A DNA stretch of 64,000 nt from Leptolyngbyaceae cyanobacterium C42_A2020_001 (GCA_015272515.1 JACYLN010000009.1:1-64000); one strand, 5' to 3'. Positions 44,846-54,309 are shown, numbered from the stretch's first letter. The notes: generated from the letters alone by a model not told the origin. Translations and numbers: made by a program.

Positions 44846-45919
44846 ATGAACAACCGTCAAGCCAGGGGGGAGCGAGGCAATATATTGGTTGTAGATGACA
44901 TTCCAGACAACCTTGATCTGCTTTGCAGCTTGTTAAGCCGTAAGGGATTTAGTGTTGCAGTCGCAGATAGCGGCGTAACGGCGTTGCAGATGATTGAGGA
45001 GAACGTGCCAGACCTGATTTTATTGGATATTTGTATGCCCCAAATGGATGGGTATGAAGTGTGTCAGGCGTTAAAGAATAATCCTTTTACTAAAGATATT
45101 CCTGTAATCTTCATTAGCGCTCTGGATGAAGTGTTGGATAAAGTGAAGGCGTTTCGGGTTGGTGGGGTTGATTATATTACCAAGCCGTTTCACATGGCAG
45201 AAGTACTTGCCAGAGTGAACAGCCATATTGCAATTCATCAACTTCAAAGACAGTTGGAAGAACAGAATGAACTGTTGCGCCAGGAAATTCGCGATCGCCT
45301 GGCTGCCGAAACCGCGCTTCAAGTTGCCAACCAAGAACTTCAACGGCTTGCTCACATGGATGGGCTAACTCAAGTTGCCAATCGCCGCAACTTTGATAGC
45401 ACCCTGGCACAGGAATGGCGTAGATTAGCGCGGGAACAGCAATACCTGTCGTTGATTTTGTGCGATGTCGATTTCTTCAAACGGTATAACGATACCTACG
45501 GTCATCAAGTAGGAGATGACTGCCTGCGAAACATTGCTAGCTCAATTTCTACAGCGCTTAAACGTCCCAGTGATTTAGTGGCTCGCTACGGTGGTGAAGA
45601 GTTTGCGGTGATTCTGCCAAATACCCCCCTGCAAGGGGCAACCCATGTGGCGAGAGAAATTCAGGCAGCAGTTCGGACACTGGGCATGACTCACAGCGGG
45701 TCTAGTGTCAGTAAGTTTGTAACGTTAAGTATCGGCATTTCGTCTGTGATTCCACTGGCTAAATTCTCGCCCATGTCGCTGGTTGCGGCGGCTGATCGAG
45801 CACTATACCGAGCCAAATTAGAAGGACGCGATCGCATCTGTGCCGAGGAAGTGCATTACCGGGTCAAGGATGAAATTGTGCTTGACGATTCTGATGATTT
45901 AGAACTGAGCAATGAATAA
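44846..45919 (+). CDS. Response regulator with diguanylate cyclase domain (REC-GGDEF)
   Basis: The 357-residue protein has an N-terminal receiver domain: acidic pair Asp17-Asp18 (LVVDDIPDN), phosphoacceptor Asp61 (LLLDICMPQMDG), Ser91 and Lys113 (ITKPF). A coiled-coil linker at 125-165 leads into a GGDEF domain with active-site GGEEF at 249-253. The inhibitory I-site RxxD (Arg240-Asp243) lies five residues before it, so product feedback is likely. It makes c-di-GMP in response to a sensor kinase that is not present here. ATG at 44846 is preferred over upstream starts because GAGGA lies about 10 nt before it and NILVVDD follows closely. Confidence 0.94.
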   Translation: MNNRQARGERGNILVVDDIPDNLDLLCSLLSRKGFSVAVADSGVTALQMIEENVPDLILLDICMPQMDGYEVCQALKNNPFTKDIPVIFISALDEVLDKVKAFRVGGVDYITKPFHMAEVLARVNSHIAIHQLQRQLEEQNELLRQEIRDRLAAETALQVANQELQRLAHMDGLTQVANRRNFDSTLAQEWRRLAREQQYLSLILCDVDFFKRYNDTYGHQVGDDCLRNIASSISTALKRPSDLVARYGGEEFAVILPNTPLQGATHVAREIQAAVRTLGMTHSGSSVSKFVTLSIGISSVIPLAKFSPMSLVAAADRALYRAKLEGRDRICAEEVHYRVKDEIVLDDSDDLELSNE

Positions 45920-45946
45920 ATGAGTCAAATTCAGTGGGCGATCGCA

Positions 45947-46669
45947 TCAAACGTAGTCTGAAACATCTTCTCCACAGTCATCTGCCAAATAAGAAAGCGC
46001 ACGAAACCGCAACCCCACCAGTTGTTCATAAAGTGGATTAATTTTGCAAAGCGGTGGGATATGCACCAGTTTCCGTCCAAACAGGGTAATATCTCGCTCA
46101 AAAGGGCATTGGGAGGGAATCAACTTGCACAACATGCGAGCAACTTTTGGATCATGGATTTCCATACTGTCTAACCAATCCCGCACTGGATACAGCACAT
46201 CCAACTGGTCTTGGGCTGATAGAGGAGTTAGGGGTAACGCTTCACCACTGGGTGTAACTTGGGCGAGAGTCCCATCCTCATAGGGTTGGGCATCTGCCAG
46301 ATTTTGCAACGCAGTTCGCAGAACTTGCAAGGCTTCGGGCTTCTGGTTTAACACCTGACAATACCGCATTAGCATCGCATCCTCGCTGGCTGAATAATCG
46401 CCATCTGCCAAAGCCACCATCACAGCGGTTCGCAAAAAGTTTTCAGCCAGCTTCGCATCTTGCCCCAATACACCTGCTAGTTCACTATCTGTTACTGGCT
46501 TCAGGGCTTGAGACTTTTCTTCTTCCGACAAGTTCTTGTGGAGTAAACCTGTAATCAGTTCTTGTTCTTCTGAATCAAAATGCCCATCTGCCCAAGCCAG
46601 CGCAATTAAGCCACGAATCCAAACGGCGGTTTGCTCGTCAGTATAAGAAGATTTGATAGTTTCACTCAT
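45947..46669 (-). CDS. TerB-like plus Mo-dependent nitrogenase C-terminal domain protein
   Basis: A 240-residue protein. The first 130 residues are TerB-like: repeated ALAWADGHFDSEEQELI and VMVALADGDYSASEDAMLM motifs with acidic D-x-D-x-D/E metal sites. The C-terminal 80 residues, from VRDWLDSMEIHDPKVARMLCKLIPSQCPFERD through HIPPLCKINPLYEQLVGLRFRALSYL, match the domain named Mo-dependent nitrogenase C-terminal, which is widespread in cyanobacteria and not itself evidence of nitrogen fixation. The start is ATG at 46669 with GAGAAG upstream. Convergent with the GGDEF gene, with 27 nt between the stops. Function unknown. Confidence 0.82.
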   Translation of the reverse strand: MSETIKSSYTDEQTAVWIRGLIALAWADGHFDSEEQELITGLLHKNLSEEEKSQALKPVTDSELAGVLGQDAKLAENFLRTAVMVALADGDYSASEDAMLMRYCQVLNQKPEALQVLRTALQNLADAQPYEDGTLAQVTPSGEALPLTPLSAQDQLDVLYPVRDWLDSMEIHDPKVARMLCKLIPSQCPFERDITLFGRKLVHIPPLCKINPLYEQLVGLRFRALSYLADDCGEDVSDYV

Positions 46670-46764
46670 CTCACTTCTCAGACACGTATTTCTCTCCGAG
46701 AAGATTCTAGCTCGTTCTTTCGCGAACTTAACGGTAAACTGAGAGACTGTACCCATTCCCAACG

Positions 46765-47136
46765 TTGTCCGTGACTCTACAAGAGCTTCTTCTTTTTCTA
46801 ACAGCGATCGCGTTTTCGTCTGGAGGGCAACTGCTCCTTAAGTTGGGAGCTATAAAGTTGGGAGCGGTTAATTCTGGCAATGTTGGAAACACGGTTCTGC
46901 GAATTTTGTTTACGCCAGAGTTATTGCTTGGGTTGGTGTTATATGCGGTGAGTGCTATTTTATTTATCCTGGTTCTCACCCGTGTGAAGCTGAGTGTCGC
47001 GGGTCCGGCAGTGTCTGTTAGCTATATTTTTGCTGTCCTGTTTGGTTACTTTGTGCTGAAAGAGCCGATTAATGTGAGGCAATTGTTTGGGTTAGCGTTT
47101 ATTGTTTGCGGGGTTCTGCTGGTGGTGAAGAAATAG
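46765..47136 (+). CDS. Small drug/metabolite transporter-type membrane protein
   Basis: A protein of 123 residues with four transmembrane segments and the small multidrug resistance/EamA-half form: GGQLLLKLGAIKLG, LYAVSAILFILVLTRVKLSVAGPAVSVSYIFAVLFGYFVLKEPI and QLFGLAFIVCGVLLVVKK. The middle Pro and GPAVSVSY resemble EmrE-like and DMT proteins. Such small proteins act as dimers. The start is TTG at 46765 or GTG at 46771; neither has a strong ribosome binding site. It overlaps the end of the convergent M23 peptidase gene by 38 nt. Substrate unknown. Confidence 0.8.
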   Translation: MSVTLQELLLFLTAIAFSSGGQLLLKLGAIKLGAVNSGNVGNTVLRILFTPELLLGLVLYAVSAILFILVLTRVKLSVAGPAVSVSYIFAVLFGYFVLKEPINVRQLFGLAFIVCGVLLVVKK

Positions 47137-48052
47137 GCTGTCCAATTTCGATGCCTTTCAACACTTGAGCTGGATTTTCTGCAACCCATCCCAAGTTTGA
47201 GCGAGATCGCACTTCAAAATGCAGATGTGGTTGATTAGAACTGGGACGACCAGAAGTACCCACTGTGCCAATTGGTTGACCACGGTTCACCCGTTGCCCA
47301 ACTTTGACGTTAATTTTGCCCAACTGAGCATAGCGAGTTTGCAAGCCTTCAGCATGATTGATTACCACCAGGTTGCCGTAAATTCCTTGTGCGCCTGCAA
47401 ATGCGATCGTGCCATTGCCCACTGCCAACACGGGTGAGCCTGCCGAAGCAGACAGATCGATACCGCTATGAAACGCAACCTGACTCGTTCCGGGCTGTAC
47501 CTGATACCCATACCCTAACAGCACAGTCGTTTCTGAGGTGCCTGTGGTCAGGGGGGAACCTGTCAGAATTTGCCCTGCCTCACGTGGTAATGGTCGGTTT
47601 GATGGACCAATTGGCGACCAGTTTACTCCTGGAACGAACACCACACGCGGCGATCGCTGGCACCCATTCACCTCAAACAACACATCTGGGCGCACCTTGT
47701 AAGTTCTCGCCACATCGCGCCAGGTTTGTCCAGATGGCACTTCTACCCGAATGCCATTAAATGGTGGCACCAGAATTTGTGAGCCGACAGTCGCCTTTCC
47801 TCCACGCAAACTGGAGTTGAAGCCCATTAAGGTTGCAGGTAGGAGATTGTAGCGTTTAGCAATACTCTCCAGTGTTTCGCCTGATGCAACCCGGTGCCGG
47901 GTGACACGAGACAATGCAGAAGATTGGCAAATTTGAGCCGTTTGGAATTTTGATTGAGTGAATCCCGCTTCTGCTTGAAGTACCAAAAGCGGCACGATGG
48001 TAAGCGATGCCAACCAACATTTACCAAAACGATTGAACCAACGTGATTGCAT
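47099..48052 (-). CDS. Exported M23 peptidase with two LysM-like domains
   Basis: The 317-residue protein has a signal peptide (WLASLTIVPLLVLQAEAGF), two LysM-like repeats (RHRVASGETLESIAKRYNLLPATLMGFN at about 53-80, and RVEVPSGQTWRDVARTYKVRPDVLFEVNGC at about 100-130) and a C-terminal M23 LytM domain with zinc ligands in FHSGIDLSA and PHLHFEVR. It probably cleaves peptidoglycan peptide bridges, or acts as a regulator of amidases if inactive; the HxGxD and HxH motifs are intact, so enzyme activity is expected. It overlaps the 3' end of the transporter gene and is divergent from htrA. Confidence 0.92.
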   Translation of the reverse strand: MQSRWFNRFGKCWLASLTIVPLLVLQAEAGFTQSKFQTAQICQSSALSRVTRHRVASGETLESIAKRYNLLPATLMGFNSSLRGGKATVGSQILVPPFNGIRVEVPSGQTWRDVARTYKVRPDVLFEVNGCQRSPRVVFVPGVNWSPIGPSNRPLPREAGQILTGSPLTTGTSETTVLLGYGYQVQPGTSQVAFHSGIDLSASAGSPVLAVGNGTIAFAGAQGIYGNLVVINHAEGLQTRYAQLGKINVKVGQRVNRGQPIGTVGTSGRPSSNQPHLHFEVRSRSNLGWVAENPAQVLKGIEIGQPISSPPAEPRKQ

Positions 48053-48235
48053 AGCTTTGCTGAGTGTATTTGCCGAGTGTAAAAGCGCGACGTTTATCTA
48101 GTCTACTGTGCGTTTTGTAAGACCTTTCTACACCAAAACTGTTTAGACGGTTCCGTGTTTTGTTCGTTTGTCTTGGCGCGCGATCGCTCAGATGTGGTTA
48201 CAGTGTAAACAGCCACTCATCTTTCGTCCGAGCGT

Positions 48236-49441
48236 ATGAATCTGTCGTTAAAGCAGTTAGCCATCTATACCTCCTTACTCACCATTGGAGGTGGCGTTGG
48301 AATTGTGGGTAGTCAGTATTGGCTTCAGCAGGAACGCAGCCAGATTCTTAAAGAACCGCCCACTCTACTTGCACCCGTAGCTAGCAATACCAAGCCCTCA
48401 ACGGTAGCTGCCATTCCTCAGTCTGCTAACCCTAATTTCATCGCTCAAGCGGTACAGAAAGTAGGACCATCTGTGGTGCGAATTGATTCGGCTCGTCGCA
48501 TTTCCAATGAGTTACCAGAAGCCTTCAGAAATCCTTTCTTTCGCCGCTTCTTTGGTGATGATTCACCTGCCCCTCGAGAACGGGTTGAACGGGGTACTGG
48601 CTCAGGCTTTATTCTCTCGACAGATGGACGTATTCTGACGAATGCTCATGTGGTGTCTGGAACGGACACAGTGGAAGTGACGCTTAAAGATGGGCGAACG
48701 TTTGAAGGACGCGTTGTTGGCAGCGATGCGGTTACCGATGTGGCTGTGGTAAAAATTGATTCTAAGGATCTGCCAACAGTCAAAATGGGCAGGTCTGAAG
48801 GGCTAATACCGGGTCAGTGGGCGATCGCGATTGGTAATCCTCTGGGACTTGATAACACCGTTACGGCCGGTATTATTAGCGCCATTGGGCGATCAAGTTC
48901 CCAAGTCGGCGTTCCTGACAAGCGCGTGAATTTCATTCAAACCGATGCTGCTATCAACCCAGGAAATTCTGGAGGACCACTGCTCAACGATCGCGGCGAA
49001 GTGATTGGGGTAAATACGGCAATTCGTGCCGATGCTCAAGGGTTAGGTTTTGCCATCCCAATTGAAACTGCACAGCGCATCGCCAATCAGCTATTTACAA
49101 AAGGCAAAGTGGATCATCCTTACTTGGGAATTCAGATGGTGGATTTGACTCCTGCCATCCGTAAGGAGATTAACGAGAATCAGGACTTTAAAGTCAAAAT
49201 CAACCAAAACGAAGGGGTGTTGATTGTGAGGGTGATGGAAGACTCTCCCGCTGATGAAGCAGGTGTACAGCAGGGTGATGTCATTCAAAAAGTTGCTGGG
49301 AAAGCGGTAAAAACGGCTGAGCAAGTTCAATCGATTGTTGAAGTCAGCCGAATCGGCGCGGAACTGTCCCTCGAAATTGTTCGCAACGGTCAACCGCAAC
49401 AAATTCGCGTCAAACCGGGTGTCTTCCCAACCAGGAATTAA
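48236..49441 (+). CDS. HtrA/Deg-family serine protease with PDZ domain
   Basis: A periplasmic or lumenal protease of 401 residues. It has an N-terminal hydrophobic anchor (YTSLLTIGGGVGIVGSQYW), a trypsin-like domain with catalytic His138 (LTNAHVV), Asp168 (TDVAVVK) and Ser245 (NPGNSGGPLL), and one C-terminal PDZ domain (about 300-395). This is the layout of the cyanobacterial HhoA, HhoB and HtrA trio, which handle protein damage under heat and light stress. Which paralogue it is cannot be told. ATG at 48236. Divergent from the M23 peptidase. Confidence 0.94.
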   Translation: MNLSLKQLAIYTSLLTIGGGVGIVGSQYWLQQERSQILKEPPTLLAPVASNTKPSTVAAIPQSANPNFIAQAVQKVGPSVVRIDSARRISNELPEAFRNPFFRRFFGDDSPAPRERVERGTGSGFILSTDGRILTNAHVVSGTDTVEVTLKDGRTFEGRVVGSDAVTDVAVVKIDSKDLPTVKMGRSEGLIPGQWAIAIGNPLGLDNTVTAGIISAIGRSSSQVGVPDKRVNFIQTDAAINPGNSGGPLLNDRGEVIGVNTAIRADAQGLGFAIPIETAQRIANQLFTKGKVDHPYLGIQMVDLTPAIRKEINENQDFKVKINQNEGVLIVRVMEDSPADEAGVQQGDVIQKVAGKAVKTAEQVQSIVEVSRIGAELSLEIVRNGQPQQIRVKPGVFPTRN

Positions 49442-49547
49442 ACTGCGCCCATGTCCCAACCTTGTAGTTTTCCCTTAGAAAAACCTCCCGTTTCCTGGCT
49501 GAACATGGTTTAGCGGATTGTTGCCGTTACAACCTGGAGCGATCGCC

Positions 49548-49895
49548 TTATTCGTCGGTTAAGTCTCTTAGAACCGAGTCAGACACCAGATCTTCCATCT
49601 GCATCCGTTGTTCCATCTGCCGCAAAAAATATCCCGTCATCATGGCAGACACCAGCAACCCTGCCAAATTCTCGCGATCAGTGGTGATTTTGACATTGAA
49701 GGATTCCGAAGGCAGCATCCCGACTAAACCCTGGACATTGTGAGAGATAATCTGCTTCACATCGGAACTTACGGACTTGGCAACCTGTGCCAGCACCTCA
49801 GGCGATTGAAGCTGAAGATACTTCAACAACGAGTTGGTATCTTCCACTTCAGTATCGGAGTTGAGGAAATTAGCGCTGTCAGAGTTAAAAAGCAT
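49548..49895 (-). CDS. DUF760 protein
   Basis: A protein of 115 residues matching DUF760, a family found in cyanobacteria and plastids: NSLLKYLQLQSPEVLAQVAKSVSSDVKQIISHNVQGLVGMLP then VKITTDRENLAGLLVSAMMTGYFLRQMEQRMQME. It is soluble and mostly helical. Plant members have been linked to chloroplast protein stability, but no function is assigned here. The ATG at 49895 starts MLFNSDSANFL; an earlier in-frame codon two residues upstream is less likely. It is convergent with htrA. Confidence 0.86.
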   Translation of the reverse strand: MLFNSDSANFLNSDTEVEDTNSLLKYLQLQSPEVLAQVAKSVSSDVKQIISHNVQGLVGMLPSESFNVKITTDRENLAGLLVSAMMTGYFLRQMEQRMQMEDLVSDSVLRDLTDE

Positions 49896-49986
49896 TGGCA
49901 ATCCGATTAGGGTATTTGACTATTCTGACACTTTCGACTCAAAGTTTGTTCAGTATATATAAGAGTGTGGTTGGCAATCTTTGAGT

Positions 49987-50030
49987 GGGGAAGGGGGAAT
50001 GGGAATGGGATTGGGGAATGGGAAATGAGG
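49987..50030. repeat. G-rich short tandem repeats (GGGAATG type)
   Basis: A G-rich run of GGGGAA/GGGGGAATGGGAATGG units lies between the DUF760 and scpB genes. It is the short tandemly repeated repetitive sequence typical of filamentous cyanobacteria, the same kind as at 63738-63780. Confidence 0.7.
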
Positions 50031-50036
50031 ATGTTC

Positions 50037-50576
50037 TTAAAGAGCGGGTTCGTCGTTTTGGGGGGGAGTTTTGCTTGAGGGTTCGGATTTGAGGTATTTG
50101 GCGAGTTCTAGAGATTGATCCTGGTTGAGTTGAAAATATTGATGAAATTTTTCGGTCACCTGTAACCAATAGGAACGACCATCCGATTGTCGGCGTTTCC
50201 TAACAAAGCCCAGTTCTACCAGTTCTTGGACGTGTTGATAAGCATTAGAACCACGAATATCTACCAGTTCGGTTTGAGAGAGGCGACCTTTGAGGGCGAT
50301 CGCAGCCAGGGTTCTCAGTGCTCCCACACCTAAATCGGCGGGTAACAATTGTTGAATCAGGTGATGGTAGGCTTCGCGTAGTTGAAGGACGTAGCCATCA
50401 GGCGTTTCAGCCACTTCTAGAGCACTTTCTCGATGGGCGTAGTGCTCCATAAGTTCGATCAGTCCTTCTTGAATAGCATCGCGATCGCAGCCAGCAACTT
50501 CCGCAATTTCAGTAGCGGTGAGTGGCTGTGCCTTCAGGTAAAGAATGGCTTCGATCGTGCTGGCAAGACGAGACAT
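50037..50576 (-). CDS. scpB: Segregation and condensation protein B
   Basis: ScpB forms the SMC-kleisin complex with ScpA and Smc that compacts and separates chromosomes. The 179-residue protein has two winged-helix domains: the first ATEIAEVAGCDRDAIQEGLIELMEHYA, the second RTLAAIALKGRLSQTELVDIRGSNAYQHVQELVELGFVRKRR, with a central linker DGYVLQLREAYHHLIQQLLP. The C-terminal 25 residues are polar and disordered. No scpA or smc gene is in the window, as is usual in cyanobacteria, where these genes are scattered. Start MSRLASTIEAILYL. Confidence 0.93.
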   Translation of the reverse strand: MSRLASTIEAILYLKAQPLTATEIAEVAGCDRDAIQEGLIELMEHYAHRESALEVAETPDGYVLQLREAYHHLIQQLLPADLGVGALRTLAAIALKGRLSQTELVDIRGSNAYQHVQELVELGFVRKRRQSDGRSYWLQVTEKFHQYFQLNQDQSLELAKYLKSEPSSKTPPQNDEPAL

Positions 50577-50612
50577 AGCAGAATTTTAGATTAGAGATTT
50601 TAGATTGGAGAA

Positions 50613-50700
50613 ATCGGGAGTCGGGAGGATATGGGTCATCGGTCATTGGTAATGCCCTACTCACTATTACCCATTACCCATTTCCTACCCGCTTCCCTAT
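50613..50700. repeat. Short repeats ATTACCCATTACCC upstream of scpB
   Basis: The interval upstream of scpB (50577-50710) contains GGGTCATCGGTCATTGGTAATG and ATTACCCATTACCCATT. The C-rich units mirror the TAATGGG units near 4473. No coding content is seen. Confidence 0.55.
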
Positions 50701-50710
50701 CCCAAAATCT

Positions 50711-51559
50711 TCAATCCAAATTGCGTCCGGTTAATTCCACAAAAATGTCTTCCAGGTTTGAGGGGCGAACCATCATCCCGGTTTTGTCAGGTTGATGGTT
50801 TAAATACGTATTTGCTTCGGCGAGGGTGGGGAAGAATTTGTAATCCCAGCGGTCATCGAGTTGTTTCATCACTAAGCCTTCTCCGTGTTTACGCCGGAAT
50901 TCTTGCAGGGTGCCGAGTTCAATCAGAGAACCACCATCCATGATGCCAATGCGATCGCATAAGTATTCCACCTCGTCCATGTAGTGAGTGGTGAGCAGCA
51001 TAGTCATACCCTGTTTGTTCAAATCGCGAATGATTTCCCAAAGGCGACGACGGGTTTGCGGATCAAGTCCAACGGTGGGTTCATCCAGAAACAGAATTTC
51101 TGGTTCATGCAACAGGGCGCGGGCAATTTGCAAGCGGCGCTTCATCCCACCAGACAGGGTTTTGGCAGCATCATTCCGGCGATCGCTCAATTCCACATAC
51201 TCCAGCCAGCGATCAATATCCTGCTGGCGGCGTGGGTTGGGGATGTGGTGCAAGCGCCCGTGGAATTCCATGTTCTCCCATACGGTTAAGTCACTATCCA
51301 CGCTGACTTGTTGCAACACCACACCAATTCGCCGCCGCACCTGCAACGGTTGCCGCACCACATCAAATCCGGCAACAGTAATCTGCCCCTGAGAGGGCTT
51401 GGTCAAGGTGGTGATCATGCGAATCGTGGTAGATTTGCCAGCACCATTGGGTCCTAACAAGCCAAACATTGCGCCTGCTTGGATTTCAAAGGAAAGGTTG
51501 TTGACGACAGGGGTTTTGGTAAAGGTTTTGTAGACGTTGTTGAGGGAGACGGCAGTCAT
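50711..51559 (-). CDS. ABC transporter ATP-binding protein (DrrA/NodI-like)
   Basis: A 282-residue ATPase with Walker A GPNGAGKST at 36-44, signature LSGGMKRRLQIARAL, Walker B ILFLDEPTVGLDP and the H-loop in TMLLTTHYMDE. The C-terminal region (FRRKHGEGLVMKQL) is typical of the DrrA group of multidrug or polysaccharide exporters. No permease gene (DrrB) is adjacent, so the partner is probably encoded elsewhere. Start MTAVSLNNVYKTF at 51559. Lies between scpB upstream of it and ftsH on the same strand. Confidence 0.88.
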   Translation of the reverse strand: MTAVSLNNVYKTFTKTPVVNNLSFEIQAGAMFGLLGPNGAGKSTTIRMITTLTKPSQGQITVAGFDVVRQPLQVRRRIGVVLQQVSVDSDLTVWENMEFHGRLHHIPNPRRQQDIDRWLEYVELSDRRNDAAKTLSGGMKRRLQIARALLHEPEILFLDEPTVGLDPQTRRRLWEIIRDLNKQGMTMLLTTHYMDEVEYLCDRIGIMDGGSLIELGTLQEFRRKHGEGLVMKQLDDRWDYKFFPTLAEANTYLNHQPDKTGMMVRPSNLEDIFVELTGRNLD

Positions 51560-51628
51560 GGGCGATGGGTAGAGATGACAGAAGAGTCTTTATAAGCGTA
51601 GCGAACTTCGTAAGTTTACAACTCACTG

Positions 51629-51657
51629 AAAAAAGGGTTTGGCAGCACCAAACCCTT
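51629..51657 (-). terminator. Terminator after ftsH
   Basis: AAGGGTTTGG and CCAAACCCTT pair around a 5-nt loop on the minus strand and run into six T. It lies 37 nt beyond the ftsH stop. Confidence 0.9.
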
Positions 51658-51693
51658 GACGACGAACCAACTTAAACCTGTGAGAAAGCTTGT

Positions 51694-53634
51694 TTAGGTT
51701 GGGGCAGAGGTGGACACAGGAGTGGTTTTTTGTCCGGTATATTCTTCTACGATTTGCCGGAATTCATCGCCCTCAATTGTTTCCTGATCGAGTAGAACTT
51801 CTACTAGACAATCAACCAGGGGACGATTCTCGCGAATGATTCGGCGCGCTTCCTGGAAGCAGTGGATGGCAATCTCTCGCACCTGGCGATCGATTTGGGT
51901 AGCAACTTCTTCCGAGTATTCCTGGCGTGGCATCAGGCCCCGTCCCAGGAAGACCTCGTTTCCAGAACTCTCCAGAGCCACCAACCCTAGTTCAGACATG
52001 CCGTAACGGGTGACCATTTCGCGGGCGATTTCAGCAACGGCTTTGATATCACCACTGGCTCCGGCGGTGACTTCAGCAGGACCAAAGACTTCTTCTTCGG
52101 CGGCGCGTCCACCCAGGGCAATAGTGATGCGATCAGTCATCCAGGCGCGGGTGTAGAGTCCGCTATCGATCATATCTTCGTTGAAGGATTGTTGCGCGAA
52201 GCCACCCACGCCCCCCGATCGCGGAATAATTGTGACTTTATTCAAGGGATCGGAGTTTTTCAGCAGGGTCATGAGCAGGGCGTGTCCCACTTCGTGATAG
52301 GCAATGAGCCGTTTCTTCTTGCTGTCGAGCAATGGAGTCAGGGTTAGCCCGATGGTGACCCGATCAATCGCGTCGTCAATTTCCAGCATGGTGATTGCTT
52401 CTTTGCGGCGACGGGCTGTGAGAATGGCGGCTTCGTTCAGCAAGTTGGAGAGATCGGCTCCGGCAAATCCGGGAGTGCGGCGGGCGATCGCTTCTAGCGA
52501 CACATCATCTGCTAACCGCTTGTTGCGGGCGTGGACTTCCAAAATGCCGAGTCTACCTCTGTAGTTGGGCAAATCGACCGTAATTTGGCGATCGAAGCGC
52601 CCGGGACGCAGTAATGCCGTATCCAGCACATCGGGACGGTTGGTTGCCGCGATGATGATGATGCCAGTGTTACCTTCAAACCCATCCATTTCGGTGAGCA
52701 ACTGGTTCAGGGTTTGTTCACGCTCGTCGTTGCCGCCGCCAATTCCGGCTCCCCGTTGCCGACCAACTGCATCAATTTCATCAATAAAGACGATGCAGGG
52801 GGCATTTTCTTTGGCTTTTTTGAACAAATCTCGAACACGAGAAGCTCCTACCCCCACAAACATCTCGACAAATTCGGAGCCGGAGATGCTGAAGAAGGGA
52901 ACCCCCGCCTCACCCGCGATCGCTTTTGCCAATAAGGTTTTACCCGTTCCTGGAGGTCCAATCAACAATACCCCTTTGGGAATGCGGGCACCCACAGCCG
53001 TAAATTTTTCTGGCTTCTTGAGGAAAGTCACCACTTCTTGCAGTTCTTCCTTTGCTTCCTCAATTCCGGCAACATCATCAAACATGATGCCCGTCTTTGC
53101 CTCCATCTGAAAGCGGGCGCGGGATTTGCCAAAATTGAGTGCCTGTCCGGGACCGCCAGGTGCATTGGCAGAGCGACGGATGATTAGCAACAATCCACCC
53201 AGCAGCAGCATAAACAGCAAGAGATGGGCAAGTAAACCCAGAACAGCGCTGTTATCGGTGGAGTCTTGAATATCAACTGAAATGCGGTTTTGGCGCGCCC
53301 GTTCAATTAGTTCGGGGTTTTGGTCAAACAGCGGTACTTCAACGGGCTGATTTTGGTTTTGCAGTTTGACCCGTGCCGTTTGCTGAACCCGGTCAATTTG
53401 AATATCCGTCACCTTACCGCGATCGATGTCTTGTAGCAAACAAGTGTAGGTGTAATTTTTGGGCGAACAACGCGGCTCATTTTCGGCAGGTTTTTGAGCC
53501 ATTGCAGGAACTGCCAACGTCATACTTTGAAGCACCATCCAAAGTGTGACAATCATTCCTCTCACGGCTGAGTTGCGCGTGGGCGAACGTTTAACTGAAG
53601 ACTCCGTCGAACCATGTGAGCGCAAACCTTTCAT
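51694..53634 (-). CDS. ftsH: ATP-dependent zinc metalloprotease FtsH
   Basis: FtsH is a membrane-anchored AAA protease for thylakoid and plasma membrane protein turnover, including photosystem II repair. The 646-residue protein has two transmembrane segments (around 27-45 and 132-152), an AAA domain with Walker A GPPGTGKT at 226-233, [14 protein letters not shown], and the zinc-binding HEVGH at 447-451. The ATG at 53634 has AAAGG 8 nt upstream and is preferred over GTG at 53679; the N-terminus is Lys/Arg/Ser-rich before the first membrane helix. Which of the four cyanobacterial FtsH paralogues it is cannot be decided. A strong terminator follows. Confidence 0.95.
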   Translation of the reverse strand: MKGLRSHGSTESSVKRSPTRNSAVRGMIVTLWMVLQSMTLAVPAMAQKPAENEPRCSPKNYTYTCLLQDIDRGKVTDIQIDRVQQTARVKLQNQNQPVEVPLFDQNPELIERARQNRISVDIQDSTDNSAVLGLLAHLLLFMLLLGGLLLIIRRSANAPGGPGQALNFGKSRARFQMEAKTGIMFDDVAGIEEAKEELQEVVTFLKKPEKFTAVGARIPKGVLLIGPPGTGKTLLAKAIAGEAGVPFFSISGSEFVEMFVGVGASRVRDLFKKAKENAPCIVFIDEIDAVGRQRGAGIGGGNDEREQTLNQLLTEMDGFEGNTGIIIIAATNRPDVLDTALLRPGRFDRQITVDLPNYRGRLGILEVHARNKRLADDVSLEAIARRTPGFAGADLSNLLNEAAILTARRRKEAITMLEIDDAIDRVTIGLTLTPLLDSKKKRLIAYHEVGHALLMTLLKNSDPLNKVTIIPRSGGVGGFAQQSFNEDMIDSGLYTRAWMTDRITIALGGRAAEEEVFGPAEVTAGASGDIKAVAEIAREMVTRYGMSELGLVALESSGNEVFLGRGLMPRQEYSEEVATQIDRQVREIAIHCFQEARRIIRENRPLVDCLVEVLLDQETIEGDEFRQIVEEYTGQKTTPVSTSAPT

Positions 53635-53742
53635 ACCAATCGCCTTTTCTTGCTCCAAACCGTCTACTAACCTCTCCACTCTATCGGGCTATTGCCAGAC
53701 GTAAGGGGTGGGGCTTTACAGCTAGTGTAACCTGCTTCTTCC

Positions 53743-54309
53743 TTAAGCTGCGGTCATCTCTTTTTGTACCGCTCCCCGGAGTTTAGTGGTGTTTTCTACC
53801 AGGCTTTGAGCAAAGGCATCCAGGCGTTTCGCCAAGTTTTCATCTTTCAAATTGCCATTAGCATCGAAGGCATTCCAGGCTTGCCCGATCGCCACCTGTT
53901 CGGGAATGGTCCAGGCGGGTACCCAGCGCATAATCGTGCGGAGATCGTTGAGGGCATTGCTGTTCGATTGTCCACCCAGGACGCTAATGAACCCTGTGAC
54001 TTTGTCGGTAAATTCTTCAAAACCCATTAGATCAAGAGCATTTTTCAGCACGCCGCTGACGCTACCGTGGTACTCCGGCGTAACCAGGATAATCCCATCG
54101 GCTGCTCGCGTTGCCTGCCGCAACTTTGCTACGTCAGGATAGTCGGGATATTCTTTGCTGCCATCACAGAAGGGCAGATTGAGCGATCGCAAATCGAGAA
54201 TTTCTACCTCAGCGCCTAGAGCTTCTACCCGTTGTGCCGCTGCCTTCAAAGCCAGTTGACTGTAAGAACCGGAGCGCAAACTGCCAGCAATGCCAACGAT
54301 CTTAACCAT
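53743..54309 (-). CDS. NADPH-dependent FMN reductase-like flavoprotein
   Basis: The 188-residue flavodoxin-like protein starts MVKIVGIAGSLRSGSYSQLAL, the flavin phosphate-binding loop of the NADPH-dependent FMN reductase family (SsuE/ChrR/ArsH type), and continues with LRSLNLPFCDGSKEYPD, GIILVTPEYHGSVSGVLKNALDLM and the conserved ISVLGGQSNS. It probably reduces quinones or flavins with NAD(P)H; the real substrate is unknown. The ATG at 54309 has AGAGG 5 nt upstream. It lies upstream of ftsH on the same strand, with a 108-nt gap. Confidence 0.88.
   Translation of the reverse strand: MVKIVGIAGSLRSGSYSQLALKAAAQRVEALGAEVEILDLRSLNLPFCDGSKEYPDYPDVAKLRQATRAADGIILVTPEYHGSVSGVLKNALDLMGFEEFTDKVTGFISVLGGQSNSNALNDLRTIMRWVPAWTIPEQVAIGQAWNAFDANGNLKDENLAKRLDAFAQSLVENTTKLRGAVQKEMTAA

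Noticed and set aside
45947-46186. Evidence of nitrogen fixation from the Mo-nitrogenase C-terminal domain
   Set aside because: The domain name is historical; no nif genes are present and the domain is common in cyanobacteria.
49981-50035. Possible CRISPR array in the G-rich repeats
   Set aside because: The units are short, contiguous and without spacers, so they are simple tandem repeats.
52565-53110. Plus-strand 181-codon ORF inside ftsH
   Set aside because: It is an antisense shadow of the AAA domain with Ser-rich, domain-free translation.
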